Below, one piece after another: positions 37,701-48,520 of a DNA stretch of 64,000 nucleotides. A model generated the notes under the pieces. That model was not told the origin of the DNA. It did not search any database and saw only the letters and a list, made by a program, of their open reading frames with translations. The position numbers and the translations under genes are program-made. Source of the stretch: Triplophysa rosa (lineage: Eukaryota > Chordata > Actinopteri > Cypriniformes > Nemacheilidae); the NCBI RefSeq assembly GCF_024868665.1, contig NC_079906.1, positions 14,012,807-14,076,806 on the forward strand, in the 5' to 3' direction. Each line of letters begins with the position of its first letter. Within the stretch, counting starts at the first letter, position 1.

Positions 37701-40700
37701 GAAGTAAGGTAAGATTAACTACCTATTATCACGAAATAATAGTGTTTTTACACCTTCTATGTACATAAACTTGTTGTTGGACACACCATAAACCAAAGTA
37801 GGACCTTAAAAATCCCTAGTTATGTACTCTTTAAGAAATGCAGATGCAGGTAAAACCTATACTAATGTATTGCAATGCATTTCTCAAAGTATGAAGACTT
37901 ATTGCTGGCCTGCTTAACATTGCTTAGAACTATTTTCTTAGTTGTGAAAGTACCTCTTGCATAGGTACTCACCAGCACAGGAAGCAGAAGAGCCATATAT
38001 CCCCCACAGAAGATGGCAAAGAAGACAGCATAGACCATAAGCAGGATGTAGGAGGTGGCCAAGGGTGAGAGAAGATTAACCACACCACACAGGATTAGAT
38101 AGGCTTTATGGTAGTGATATTTGTGAACCAGATTCTTATCCGTCACCCAACCAGATGCAAGCTGGGCCACTGTCTCTGTTATACCTGTTAAAGAGAAATT
38201 GATTTGTTAATTGATTTGATCGCAATCACTATCTCTACCAGGTATAGTGAAAACCTCTGCAACTGCTAAAAAGGTGCACTACCACTTCAAACAATCCAAA
38301 AACTTCAAAATCTGCATGAATACTGACAATGCTTTCTCACAGTAGACATTGAAGCCTGTGGCGCAATCTGTTTGTCAGCCCAAATAGTGACGAGAAAAGA
38401 ACAAAAGAATGATAACAGATCTTGTGGTGTGTTGGATTGTTTACGGTTGTCTGTGCTGCCGTCAGTACGTGTAAGTTCAGTGTCCATCTGATGCAGTGCT
38501 ATATTGAACAGTTCAGGAAAACACCCGAGGCAGCACTATTCCACAGATTAATACACAAACAACAGCCTAAAGTGACACACACTGCTGACATGTGTTTATG
38601 TCACAGATGATTGGACTAAAACTAGTTTTGCACCGTGCAGTATTTAAAAAAGTAATGGATAAATAAAAATGGGTAGGGCTGGGCAAAAATACATCAAAAT
38701 GTATTTTAAAATAAAATACCAAATATATAATTCGTATGCCTGTCTGTGATCTCCCAGATGAAGGTTCGTTTTAAAGTTAACAACAGTTTAATGTTTTACA
38801 GTTTGAAAATGACTTGTAATTGCATCCTAATTTAGTTGGTGTTTGGTAACAAAAGGCCTTCAGTGCATCAGCTACACTGACTCAATGACAAACAAGTCAT
38901 TCATAAGAAGACAACTGATGGCACCTGTATTCATAGCAACTAGTTTCTCATTAATTCATCATTTGATTGTTAATCATAAATAATAATAAACATATTAATA
39001 TTATATTAATAATATATTATGTGACAGGCAGTCGATAATGCAATAGTATTCAAAATCATGCTCTTATTAAACAGATACTTGAATTAAGGTACAATTTTAC
39101 AAAATAAAATAAATTATCAGCCATTGGGAGCTGAAAACACACATTGTAACAAAATTTTGATTTAAAAATTTTAAATGTAGCCAGAAATGTTATCAAAAAG
39201 TATCAACAGAACTTCTCAAGGAGTATTCACCCAACTCCAACCATACAACAGAGACATTGCAGAGTTGCGAATTGCAATCAACGGCTCACTCCACCCCTTC
39301 CCTTTCGAAGCACTACGGTGGCTGCTCAGAACTAAGATGTCATGGTGTTTTCCATGTTTTTGTGTTTTCGCTTCTTAGCAGGAGATAACGAATTTACGAA
39401 ACTCTGTAAGGCAGTTTGTCCGTTTAGGGCTACTATAGAAAAAACATAACGAATTATTAATTATGTAAGGGGACCCGCGGTGTATGTAGATAGAAAAAGC
39501 TCATTCTAAGATAATAAAAACATAACGCTTCATTATGCAAGGTCTTTTATACACCTCTAAAGACGTAGTTCTGCATATTATATTGCATTTGTGTCAATAG
39601 ATCCTCCAAAAAACTACACACTGGACCTTTAAGGGATAGAATGAAAAGGCTGTCATTATTTACTCACTCTTGTCATTTCAAACCTGTATGACTTTCTTCT
39701 GCAGAACACAAAAGATATTTTGAAGATTGTTGGTAACCGAACCATGGTGGTCCCCTTTGACTTGCATTGGTTTTGTGTCCATACAATAGAATTGGTTACC
39801 AACGTTCTTCAAAATATCTTCTTTTGTGTTTTGCAAAGTCATTCAGGATTAAAATGGCTAGAGGGCAAGTAAATGATGACAGCATTTTTAGTTTTGGGTG
39901 AACTATGCCTTTAACAACACCAAAGGTTTTCATTAATTCGGTTTTCTGTATTTTAGTTCTTGTCAATTATTCTGTTTCAAGTTCAATTAAACATTATCAT
40001 GAGTTCCTGAAATGAACACTTAATAAATTCCTAATATTTCATATTTTTCCTTTTGTCGTAAACATGTTTGTGTAAAACCTGATGATTCGTGCTATCCCAG
40101 CATGATTTGACAATGTTCCAAAGAACATCCTGTAAACTTTAATAGATGCATAAAATGTGAACTTTTGAGTTAAATTCATTGAGGTCACATTTGATTAGTG
40201 CCGAGTCATAAATACAACTTTTTGGGGGGGTTTAATCTTAAAACTTTCTATTTCTTTTTTTATTGAGGTTTAAAATAAATCCCATATTTTCAGTCTAGTC
40301 TCAGACTTTTAGATCTCATCGATTATGTTCACACAAAAGCCCACGCAGACACACCCTGAAGATCTGAGAAAGTCTTCAAGTACAGTAGAACTTCATCAGA
40401 AAGGCTTGAGCCAATGCTGTAGCTCACACACATGTGGGGTCATTTAATGCTGCCCAGACATAAAACAAAACAGCTGCTCAATGTTTGCATGTCCTCGGTG
40501 TGTCCCTGAAGGTGACGTCCCGGTGTGTCCCACTCGGACACAGAGACATTTCGTGAGTTGTTTGTGTGTTTAAATCCCAGCAGGGTCATTGGGTTTCACA
40601 GCTGTTCTTGTCCTGCTTTGCACATTGAGACTTTAAAACACAATCTCGGTGATGAAAAGTAGCAAACCGTCTTCATGTGACGCCCCAAATCCACGAGAGT

Positions 40701-43544
40701 GTGTTGGGACTTTTACTGGGGTAATCGGACACGTGACAGGTGTATGTGGTTTTGTGGACTGTACTCAGTAGACACAAAAGGACCGGGCGAATGCGATGTC
40801 CCCACTACATCAAAGATGGACAATGAGCCCACACTGAGGAACAGAAAGCCCCAGTGCATGTCGGATTGCTACCAGCTCATTAAAACACAAAACGTGTTTG
40901 GCTCGTCTTTCCACATTCTTTTGTCCACATCGATGCCTTGGTGGCGCACTGCACAATGTCAGTCACTTCAGAACTGCCCATGGAATACCGAACCTCACGG
41001 CAGCTACTTGGGCTGTTGCTTAGCGACTTCTCTCAGTGAGCGACCCGCCACGAGAAAAAGCTTTTAGTGGCTTGAGCTTTAGTTCCCTGCTCACCCTGTC
41101 TGATGTGAAAAGAGCTTTGGAATGCAGGTGGGGAGGACTGGGTCTTTTGGAAAATTGGGAATTTTTGTGCATTTGTTTTTGGAAATGACAGCTTGGATTA
41201 GCATTATATCTGGCAAACTTGACAATAAAACAGACATGAAAAATAAAAATGTATTATTGAAAAAAAAAAAAAACTTTTATTTTTATTATTGATACAAATT
41301 TTGCGTGCACTGTGGCTCTATCAATATGAAGCTCTCCTGTTTTAACCACTGGGCCAAAGTTCATTTTTTATGTAAGCGCACGCATTACATAACACTGCAG
41401 ATTTTAAACTGCTCACAAATAATTAATGTGAAGTCGGCTATGTTTTTGCATCAACCCTTAAACTCCATATTAGAGAGTCACGCTGCAAAGCACAACAATC
41501 GTAGTGCATCACTCAGGTATTCATTTGCTCTTGCTGGAAGCACTGCAAAATGTTATGCTTTACATTGAACTACCATGCTGTGGTCTTTGGTCTACTGTTT
41601 TGCTATTGCATTGCACTGCAATGCCTCGTTCCTATTGATTTTCTTCTTCGGTTACACATTATTAGTGTACAGTTGACCTGTTTCAGCCAGAGTGCAGCTA
41701 TAAAAAACCTGCTGACAACAAGATTTTTTGCACAAGAAAACAAGAGTCTGAGGTTTAAAGCGGTTGATCAAAGGTAATGTGACTAAACACGACTTACCTG
41801 CCACGGAGATAATGTAGGAGGCATCCATGGGGTCAATGCCCAGATTCCGTGCTCTTGCAGACAAATGGAAGTATGGGATAAAATAAGCCAACTGACTGAA
41901 GACCAGCGACCAGGTGTAGATGCAAAAGAAAGGGTTCTTCAACAGAGAGAAGTCCAACACTTTTGGGGGGTTTTCAGGTGGGGTTTCAGTTCTGGTCTTT
42001 TCAAGTAAACCATCTACAGGAGATACCCCATTCATGTCAGGGGAAACTTTAATTTGGCTGTTGTCTGCTCCATTTACCCCATTCTGGGTGAGTTTTTTAT
42101 TTTCCAGATTCTGTTCGTGTGCTATGTTCTCAATGATAAGCGTGTCCCTGCGAACAGAGGGTGAACTGTCAGTTTTGGAAAAAACATTGGACAGAGGTGT
42201 GTTGCCATTAAGGCTGTTCTTAGAAAGGTCTTTCTCAGATCCGCTCAAGGGACCAGCGGGAGCCATCTGCAGGATGGAGTTTGAGGTTGGAGAGGCAGGA
42301 GGTGCTACATTAAGGGGACGCAGAAGCATCCCAGAGGCCACCAGGTTGAGCATCAGACCACCCAATATCAACAGAGCTCCTATGAACATAAAGACAAAAT
42401 AGATAGCTGTCACGTCTGATTTTGGTACAAATGAACACCATGTCCTAACCAAACGCGATGTGACACAGCGACACGCGATAAAAGGTATCTTTTCCATGTT
42501 AACCAGAGGTTTTGTCCTAACCAGCTGACAGCTCCGCCCAGTTCTGCACCTGATGAATATTAATCACCAAACATGGTTGAGGACAGGGTATATACGTTTG
42601 ATCATATACGTTTAGATGCTAAAATTATAGCATAGCGTCCGGTGGGGCATCACTGAAGTCATGAGAACAGGACGCATCTCTCTTTGTGCACTCTTCAGCT
42701 GGGCAAAAATACATCAAAATGTATTTTAAAATAAAATACCAAATACCTTAATTTTAAGTGTATCAAAATAAACTACAAAATACCGAAGCCACACCATGTA
42801 TCAAAATAAACTACTGTATTTTTGTATTTTAAAAATACTACAAAATACTTTTACAAGGGAGCATGAAATTTCTTCGCAAACCCTCCATCAATTGGCATAT
42901 TTGATCTTTCCCTTCACCACTACATTGATTCTGTGGATTAAGTAAACAACGTTTGATAGCAACAGCTTTTCTCTGCCCAAGTCATGCAATAAATCTGACA
43001 TATGCAACCAGTTAACAGATCAAATGTTCATATGCCTGGCTGTGATCTCCCAGATGAAGGTTCGTTTTAAAGTTAACAACAGTTTAATGTTTTACAGTTT
43101 GAAAATGACTTGTAATTGTATCCTAATTTAGTTGGTGTTTGGTAACAAAAGGCCTTCAGTGCATCAGCTACACTGACTCAATGACAAACAAGTCATTCAT
43201 AAGAAGACAACTGATGGCACCTGTATTCATAGCAACTAGTTTCTCATTAATTCATCATTTGATTGTTAATCATAAATAATAATAAACATATAATAATATA
43301 TTATGTGACAGGCAGTCGTTCATGCAATAGTATGCAAAACATGCTCCTATTAAACAGATACTTGAATTAAGGTACAATTTTACAAAATAAAATAAAATAA
43401 ATTTTTAGAGCTGAAAACAAACATTGTAACAAAATTTTGATTACATTTTTTTAAATGCAGGTATTTCATAACATTTAACAAAGGTGAAAGGTCTAACAGA
43501 AACAAACTTATGTGTGAATGTGTGAGAGAGTAAGTTTGTGATTG

Positions 43545-43576
<32 letters not shown>

Positions 43577-46500
43577 TGCGTGTAGCCTGTGGACTACATT
43601 GCAGAGTCTCTTTGGCTGTTGATTAGTCCAACAAAGGAAAATAAACGCTCTACTGGAGCTGAGGATTTAGCCTAGGGTACTAACACGAAGACCAAAACTT
43701 AACATAAACTCTTGAAAAATATAGGTATGGACAAACAAATTGCTTATCGCAAGAATCTCATCGCGTCGCGTTTGGTTAGGATGCGGTGTTAGGCGTTATA
43801 ATTAAGAGACCATTTCAAATTCCATTTTCAGTTTTTCTGGATTTACTATTTATAGGTATGTGTTTAGATTAAAATTATTATTTTGGTTCATTCTGTGAAC
43901 TACTAACAACATTTCTCCCACGTTTCAAACAAAATATTTTTTCTATTTGCATTTATTTGCATAAAAGATTGCACATTTTGGAATAATAGTAAAGTAAACT
44001 ATGAAATAACGCATTAAAATATGGAAATTATGCAGTGAACAAAAAAAAGATTAACTCATATTTTATTATTTGTTTTATTAAACACCATTGAAGGAATTCC
44101 CATGTATTGTATGTTGGACATATGTTGGCTGTTCCTTATATAAAAATATGTATTGACCAGTTAATAAAAAAAGTATATAAATTGGATCTATGTGTTAAAT
44201 TCATAATAATGAGAATGAGTGAATTACCCTGCCAGGCATACTGATCCAAAAGCAGTTGAGTGAATGGAGCGAGGGCAAAGGTCAAACCCATGCCAGAGCG
44301 TCCAATTGAATACGCAGTTGCCAGTCTCTTTCGGAAATAGGTCACTGTTACAACAGATGTGGCCTGATACAGAAGAGCAAACCCAAGACCTGGAGTGATC
44401 AAAGTAATGTTTAGGACAAATAAGAAGTAACAAAAAAAGTAACTTCAGTCAATAGATTTCAGAATAGAGCTATTAGTTAACATTAAGACATGTACTATAA
44501 TATATAGTATCAAATATTCGAACAAACATACCTACAACCACCCCCATGCTAATGTAAAGGTAGATCACAGTAGGGGCAAATATGCTGGAGAGAAAGCCAG
44601 CGCTGACGAGAAATGCCCCCGCTATAGAGGTAACTCTGTTCCCCAACTTGGCACAGGCCACTGAGGCCAACGGTCCTGACAGGTCACAAACAAAACATGT
44701 TTATGACCTCTGTGTGAGACAATATTGATTTTGGGGTAATGGAAGCAAACCAGCCCAACAGTCAATGTTTCAGCTGTGAATTTACTGTATGTAACGACTA
44801 TAATTCTTCATCTTGTCATGTTGACCCTTTGGATCGAGGATGGGTTGCTATGGCGACCGTACCTCCAGAGAGCCTGAGGCTGGACATGATGGATCCGATC
44901 CAGCTGATGCTCTCGGACGAGCCTCCAAACTCGTCCTGCAAAGCCACAAAGAAGATCCCGAAGCTCTTCAGTGTGCCCATGACCAACACATTCACCTGAG
45001 AACACAACAGCAGATATCATTTAATTCGCTTCAAATCTAAAAAGAAATCTTATTCTATTTAAAAATGTCTTTTCAGGACAATAAATGAATATCACGGCAA
45101 AGAGGCATTACATTCCAGTTAGACTAAGAACATACCAGGAAACAATGAAGAACCACCATCCAACCCCATCCTCCATCTGGTGGGTCCACATACACAACCT
45201 CCTTCTTTTCTTTCTTCATGGGCTTGACTTCTTCTTCATAACTGGGGATTATGCCTGCCTTGCCTTCACTGAAACATCACAACAACCGTGTATGTGATAA
45301 ACACTACCGTATGAAAGTCATACAGTCATTTGAGTGAAAAATTTCTCTTGATCTTATAAACCTTTTGAAATGTTCATTTCACTTCCAAATCCTTTTCTCC
45401 AAAATATTGTACTTACTATTTTACCTCCTGGAAATATTTTTTGGTCACATGTTATTCTTTCTTGGTGCACTGTAAATCTTTAAACGATTTGTGTCAGGAG
45501 GCAGTAGACCATGATAACATCAGTACTATGTACTGTGGTTATCAGTAAAAGGTTCTATCACTATGAATCCATCCCAGACATCTTACTTCACAGCTAAAAA
45601 CAAAGTATGTGTAATACATTAATTGTACTTGATGTTCAAAAGGCTAGGAGACTGGAGCAAGGAACAGACAAAGGCTAAGTTCAAAGGTTCGTTCAAAAAG
45701 CACGGTTTTGAAGCAAGGTAGCTGGTTTGAGCTGGTTTAAGCTGGTCATGTGCTGGTTTAAGCTGCTCGTGTGCTGGTCCTTAGATGGTCCCAAGCAGCT
45801 AGCTCCTATAGCTCAGGACCAGCTAAGGACCAGCTTAAACCAGCTCAAACCAGCTAAATACCAGCACATGACCAGCTTCAACCAGCTGCCATGCTTCAAA
45901 ACATATTAGCATAGCATATGCTGTTTTTCTCAACAGGGACACCCGGCTTGTGGTTAACCAAACGGCGAGTCCTTACGCAGAGGTGGACCATTAGAAATAT
46001 TTTACCCAGTGAAACGCTTTCTTAACTATACATACAGTATTGATCAATGAAATTTAACACATCAGGTGCTTTCAGTTGAAAAAGGAACATAATGCACACA
46101 GGAACACAATTATACAAAATAAATGTATACCTTGATATATACATGTGTTTCCTTACAGACAGTGTGTTAAAAGTCTATCACAATCATTGTAAGACAGCAG
46201 AAGGGTATTTATGAGATGTGGTTTATAAAACTAAAGTGCGAAAAGATCAAATGTTAAGTAGCTGTTTCTTTCAAGAGAAGACAGACAAGTGGAGGGCCAA
46301 AGCATGCAGAAACTGCTTAGAGGATTACAGAGCAATGAATTGGGCCAGTGTGTTGCAAGTTAAAACATTTCCTTCCATGTGCTAACCAGGGGCGAAGGAA
46401 TGTGTTTGGGCATGTGTGTGTTTGAGTTTTTTTATGCATGTGTGTGAAATCACATGTGTAAATGCTTCGGATTAATATGAGGAGCATGAAGCAGCACTGA

Positions 46501-47308
46501 AAAGATAGTACTAAGTACAGTACAGACTGTACTCCGCCCTGTTTCTCAACCCCACTCTCTCACTTGAAATCCTATATTTTGAACCCAGCGATTGTTGTTT
46601 TTTTGATAACTAAATAGAATCTGATATCAACAAAACTGATGTGATCAAAGTGTGAACTATTCTTAAGCACTACCGAAAACTGTAAAAAAAGAGCCTGAGG
46701 TGTGTCTATGTAGTCCATGAAAATGCATTCAGCGTGCAGGTCATATCTGCTGTACAACATTCACACCCTACAAAACACTACAGATTATAATATGAATATC
46801 TACAAAGACGATAGCAAAATTATTGATGCATGCATATACGCCTGTTTTTTCTTTTAATAATAGCAGAATTGATTAAATATGCTTTTATTGTGCTCTGTGC
46901 GTGTGGAGTTGTGTTTTATGCATGTGGGTGTGTACGAACCTGTGTGCGTGTCTGTATTCTGTGTGTGTTCACTTATTTTGTTTTGACTTGTATAACTTTA
47001 ATGTTTTGCTTATAGTCAATATGTTTCATGTACAGCTGCTTTGTAACAATGAACGTTAAGTTGAAACAATGAAAAAATTATATATAAATAAAGTTGACTT
47101 GACTTGACTTTAATCCACAAATTGCACAAAATTTTTGTTTACAGAAGAAAAACACCACTCAGTACACATATCCCTTTTAACAAGCATACATTTGAATGTA
47201 ATACAATATTTATTCAAATTTATTCAATTAAACTTTTAATGTTTGCTCATATCAAAACATAAGGTCAGTGGAACTGGAGGCTCACCTGTGTTGCTCTTTC
47301 GGCAGCAT
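34534..47308 (-). CDS. slc16a4: Solute carrier family 16 member 4 (monocarboxylate-transporter-like MFS protein), 9 coding exons
   Basis: On the minus strand the CDS joins 47308-47286, 45268-45136, 44995-44863, 44675-44532, 44389-44228, 42379-41798, 38184-37973, 35720-35627 and 34739-34534. This gives 1689 nt, 562 aa; every junction is GT-AG and in phase. It is a 12-helix plasma-membrane transporter of the MCT family. The MCT signature DGGWGW is at residues 39-44 before TM1, and the second family motif region [16 protein letters not shown] at 162-177. A long hydrophilic Ser/Asn-rich loop (about 222-337) joins the two six-helix halves. The order of recognisable blocks follows human SLC16A4 throughout. 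At the TM8 position where MCT1 has its essential Asp and Arg four residues apart, this protein has Glu396 and Gln400, as the human orthologue also does. The substrate is therefore not predictable; SLC16A4 is an orphan carrier. It converges with rbm15. Confidence 0.93.
35627..35720 (-). CDS. slc16a4: slc16a4 coding exon 8 (TM10-11 region)
   Basis: The acceptor TTTCCAG precedes [19 protein letters not shown] and ends in GPPLAG before GTATGTG. It is 94 nt, phase 0 in and phase 1 out. Confidence 0.9.
37440..37700. other. Intronic CCAAT-rich, CpG-containing stretch (probable dispersed repeat)
   Basis: This part of the intron between exons 7 and 8 is distinctly less AT-rich. It contains AAACCAATCACAGC, GACCAATCACATTG and several CpGs such as CATTCGCGG and CTAGCGG. 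The pattern resembles the start of an interspersed element, but I cannot name a family or find its ends. Confidence 0.3.
37973..38184 (-). CDS. slc16a4: slc16a4 coding exon 7 (TM8-TM10, E396/Q400 site)
   Basis: It begins [15 protein letters not shown] after a split Gly codon and ends LLLPVL before GTGAGTA. It contains the Glu/Gln pair that replaces the MCT1 Asp/Arg pair. Confidence 0.92.
38678..39180 (+). repeat. Long dispersed repeat in slc16a4 intron, copy 1 (internally deleted)
   Basis: It begins GCTGGGCAAAAATACATCAA and runs through GATCTCCCAGATGAAGGTTC, GGTAACAAAAGGCCTTCAG and GACAACTGATGGCACCTG to AACAAAATTTTGATT. It is near-identical to 42698-43461 but lacks about 280 bp after its first 50 bp. 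It lies in the intron between exons 6 and 7. Confidence 0.9.
39628..39914. mobile_element. Short cyprinid-type MITE, copy 7
   Basis: Family signatures are TCATTTCAAACCTGTATGAC, TTTCTTCTGCAGAACACAAA, CAAAATATCTTCTTTTGTGT and GTTTTGGGTGAACTATGCC. It is intronic in slc16a4. Confidence 0.85.
40200..41790. other. slc16a4 intron sequence without recognised feature
   Basis: The stretch 40320-41090 is less AT-rich and holds an open frame at 40699-41067 that shows no known domain. I found no exon needed here, because exons 6 and 7 already join in phase. It could hold intronic regulatory DNA. Confidence 0.4.
41798..42379 (-). CDS. slc16a4: slc16a4 coding exon 6 (TM6, central cytoplasmic loop, TM7)
   Basis: The largest coding exon (582 nt, phase 1 in and out). 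It begins [20 protein letters not shown], carries the long polar loop and ends with [20 protein letters not shown] and ISVA before CAG|GTAAGT. Loss of this exon alone would keep the frame but remove two helices and the loop. Confidence 0.94.
42698..43461 (+). repeat. Long dispersed repeat in slc16a4 intron, copy 2 (full-length relative to copy 1)
   Basis: It has the same start (GCTGGGCAAAAATACATCAA) and the same 3' part as copy 1, in the same orientation. An extra ~280-bp segment at about 42747-43028 is rich in ACAAAATAC-type sequence. It lies in the intron between exons 5 and 6. Probably a non-autonomous transposon; family not identified. Confidence 0.9.
43541..43585 (+). repeat. (TG)n-(CGTG)n microsatellite
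   Basis: A run of TG dinucleotides passes directly into about six GCGT units. It is intronic in slc16a4. Confidence 0.95.
43798..44010 (-). mobile_element. Degraded inverted copy of the 2013-2531 element
   Basis: AAGAGACCATTTCAAATTCC, CTATTTATAGGTATGTGTTT, TTCTGTGAACTACTAACA and CTATTTGCATTTATTTGC match the reverse complement of the 2013-2531 element in order. Only one end is preserved. Confidence 0.7.
44228..44389 (-). CDS. slc16a4: slc16a4 coding exon 5 (TM4-TM5 and second MCT motif)
   Basis: The acceptor CACTCCAG precedes a split Gly codon and [18 protein letters not shown]. It contains the [18 protein letters not shown] motif and ends DQYAWQ before G|GTAATT. It is 162 nt, phase 1 in and out. 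Confidence 0.93.
44532..44675 (-). CDS. slc16a4: slc16a4 coding exon 4 (TM2-TM3)
   Basis: It encodes [20 protein letters not shown] through [11 protein letters not shown]. 144 nt, phase 1 in and out; donor G|GTATGT. Confidence 0.92.
44863..44995 (-). CDS. slc16a4: slc16a4 coding exon 3 (end of TM1 to TM2)
   Basis: The acceptor TTCTCAG precedes [37 protein letters not shown], a stretch shared with human SLC16A4, follows. Donor G|GTACGG. Confidence 0.93.
45136..45268 (-). CDS. slc16a4: slc16a4 coding exon 2 (N-terminal tail, DGGWGW motif, TM1)
   Basis: The acceptor TTTCAG at 45270-45269 precedes a charged tail with an EEE run and a KKEKKE run. The MCT signature [16 protein letters not shown] follows. 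Donor CTG|GTATGT. The internal Met25 could act as a start if exon 1 were skipped. Confidence 0.9.
45705..45902. repeat. AGCTGGT/ACCAGCT hairpin repeat
   Basis: The ends GTTTTGAAGCAAGGTAGC and GCCATGCTTCAAAAC are inverted. Between them are five or more AGCTGGTTT-type units on the left and the complementary AAACCAGCT units on the right, so the whole ~200 bp can form one long hairpin. It lies in the first coding intron of slc16a4. Confidence 0.85.
47025..47112 (+). mobile_element. Severely truncated LINE/SINE 3' tail
   Basis: ACAGCTGCTTTGTAACAATG and TATATAAATAAAGTTGACTT are followed by TTGAC repeats. A 3' end of this form with short tandem repeats is characteristic of CR1/L2-like retroposons and their SINEs in fish. 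Only the tail is present. Confidence 0.5.
47286..47308 (-). CDS. slc16a4: slc16a4 coding exon 1 (23-nt coding part)
   Basis: ATG starts at 47308 and encodes MLPKEQH plus two bases of a Ser codon, then a strong donor CACAG|GTGAGCC. It joins 45268 in frame to give MLPKEQHSEGKAG. Human SLC16A4 also begins with ML and a short charged lead-in. The start was chosen because exon 2 alone has no upstream in-frame ATG before Met25. Confidence 0.75.
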
Positions 47309-47492
47309 AGTAGTTACACCGGAAAATGAAGAACCTCTTTGCTGACAGCTTACAGTTTCATCTTCTGCACTGGAATATTAACTTGCAGATCTCGCTTTTG
47401 ACGAATCTGCTACATAGACACCACATTTCAGGTGTTTTAACTGCCCAACATCTGCAACCATTGGCTGCTGGAATTTTAAATCGTGTACTTTG

Positions 47493-47500
47493 TCTCGCGA
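47493..47500 (-). promoter_or_regulatory. slc16a4: TCTCGCGA element, probable slc16a4 promoter
   Basis: The palindromic-type motif TCTCGCGA, found in many TATA-less vertebrate promoters, lies about 185 bp upstream of the slc16a4 ATG on the minus strand. It is isolated in AT-rich sequence. Role inferred from motif and position. Confidence 0.4.
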
Positions 47501-47728
47501 TTCAATCTCATTTCTAACATTCATTGTTGGAGATCTGATTTGGGGCCAGCAGACTTCATAACTTTTTTTTCTGGTTTGAAAATCAAGATGTTTTTGCTTC
47601 AAACCTTTAAACATAGCTGACGGGGGAATTTAACATTAAATTGAATGTGGGACCTTTTTGTGTTATATTTGTCCAGAATTTGATATTTTATAGGTTAAAT
47701 ATGACATTACACATGCAGATATGACCAA

Positions 47729-47790
47729 AACCAAACCCTGACCCTGGACCAAAAACACAGTAAGGGTCAATTGTTTGAAATTGAGATAGG
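47729..47790 (+). mobile_element. Left end of a teleost repeat with the 'gaccctggacca' terminus
   Basis: ACCCTGACCCTGGACCAAAA and AGTAAGGGTCAATTGTTTG plus AAATTGAGA match one end of a widespread fish repeat whose other end reads GGTTTTGTGGTCCAGGGTCA. That other end occurs at about 49725-49914 in the matching orientation. The two ends may belong to one element interrupted by later insertions. Confidence 0.5.
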
Positions 47791-48520
47791 CTCAGTGTTC
47801 GAATTGAAGGGGGACTGGGGGGATCCGGGACCCCCCATAAGAAGTAAAAAATAGACTTAGGGGGTCCCTCAGATATTTTTATTTGAGTAAAAATGATAAT
47901 GACAAATGTGATTAAATTCATGCAATGGATATGGTAAATTTCGTGAATTACTTATTTACAATAATTTATATTAACTTTGTTTATGGGTTAGTTGTCATGT
48001 CTCTTTAAATTTTTAACGCCCCGATGAAGATGAGTGACAGCTTTTTAGTAATTAAAAAGGGAGTGCTGGCTGTGAAATTTCTGTGCTATATATAATCCAT
48101 TCAGAATTGTATAAAACTTGTTTTTCATGCTGCTAAGACCAACGGCCACATACACGCTGCAAAGTTTCGGGAATTACATTGGCATATAAATGCAGGATTC
48201 ACTCTTGAAATAGCTATGATACACAGATTGACAGCCGGTCTTGTCACAATTTATATTTTTTATATCTAATAAACTAGTTTCTTGCATTTCTTGCAAATAA
48301 GTCTTTTGGAACAAACATTATTATCACAAAGTGTTAATCATCCAGTTGTTTTTAGGGAAAATAGTCAATTCTACATTGGTAAATAAAGCTAGAAGAATTA
48401 TTCTGTTGGACGTACACTTCTGTTCAAAAGTCATTTCTGTTCACCAAGCCTGCATTGATTTGATACAAAATACAGTAAAAGAAGCCTGTTCTTTTATGTA
48501 AACCTGTTTTTAATAAATAG

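Noticed and set aside
40699..41067. 122-codon frame in a slc16a4 intron
   Set aside because: No known domain. The flanking exons already join in phase without it, so it is not needed as an exon.
41920..42402. 160-codon plus-strand frame opposite slc16a4 exon 6
   Set aside because: Antisense shadow of the long transporter loop exon, which has exact splice sites and family homology on the other strand.
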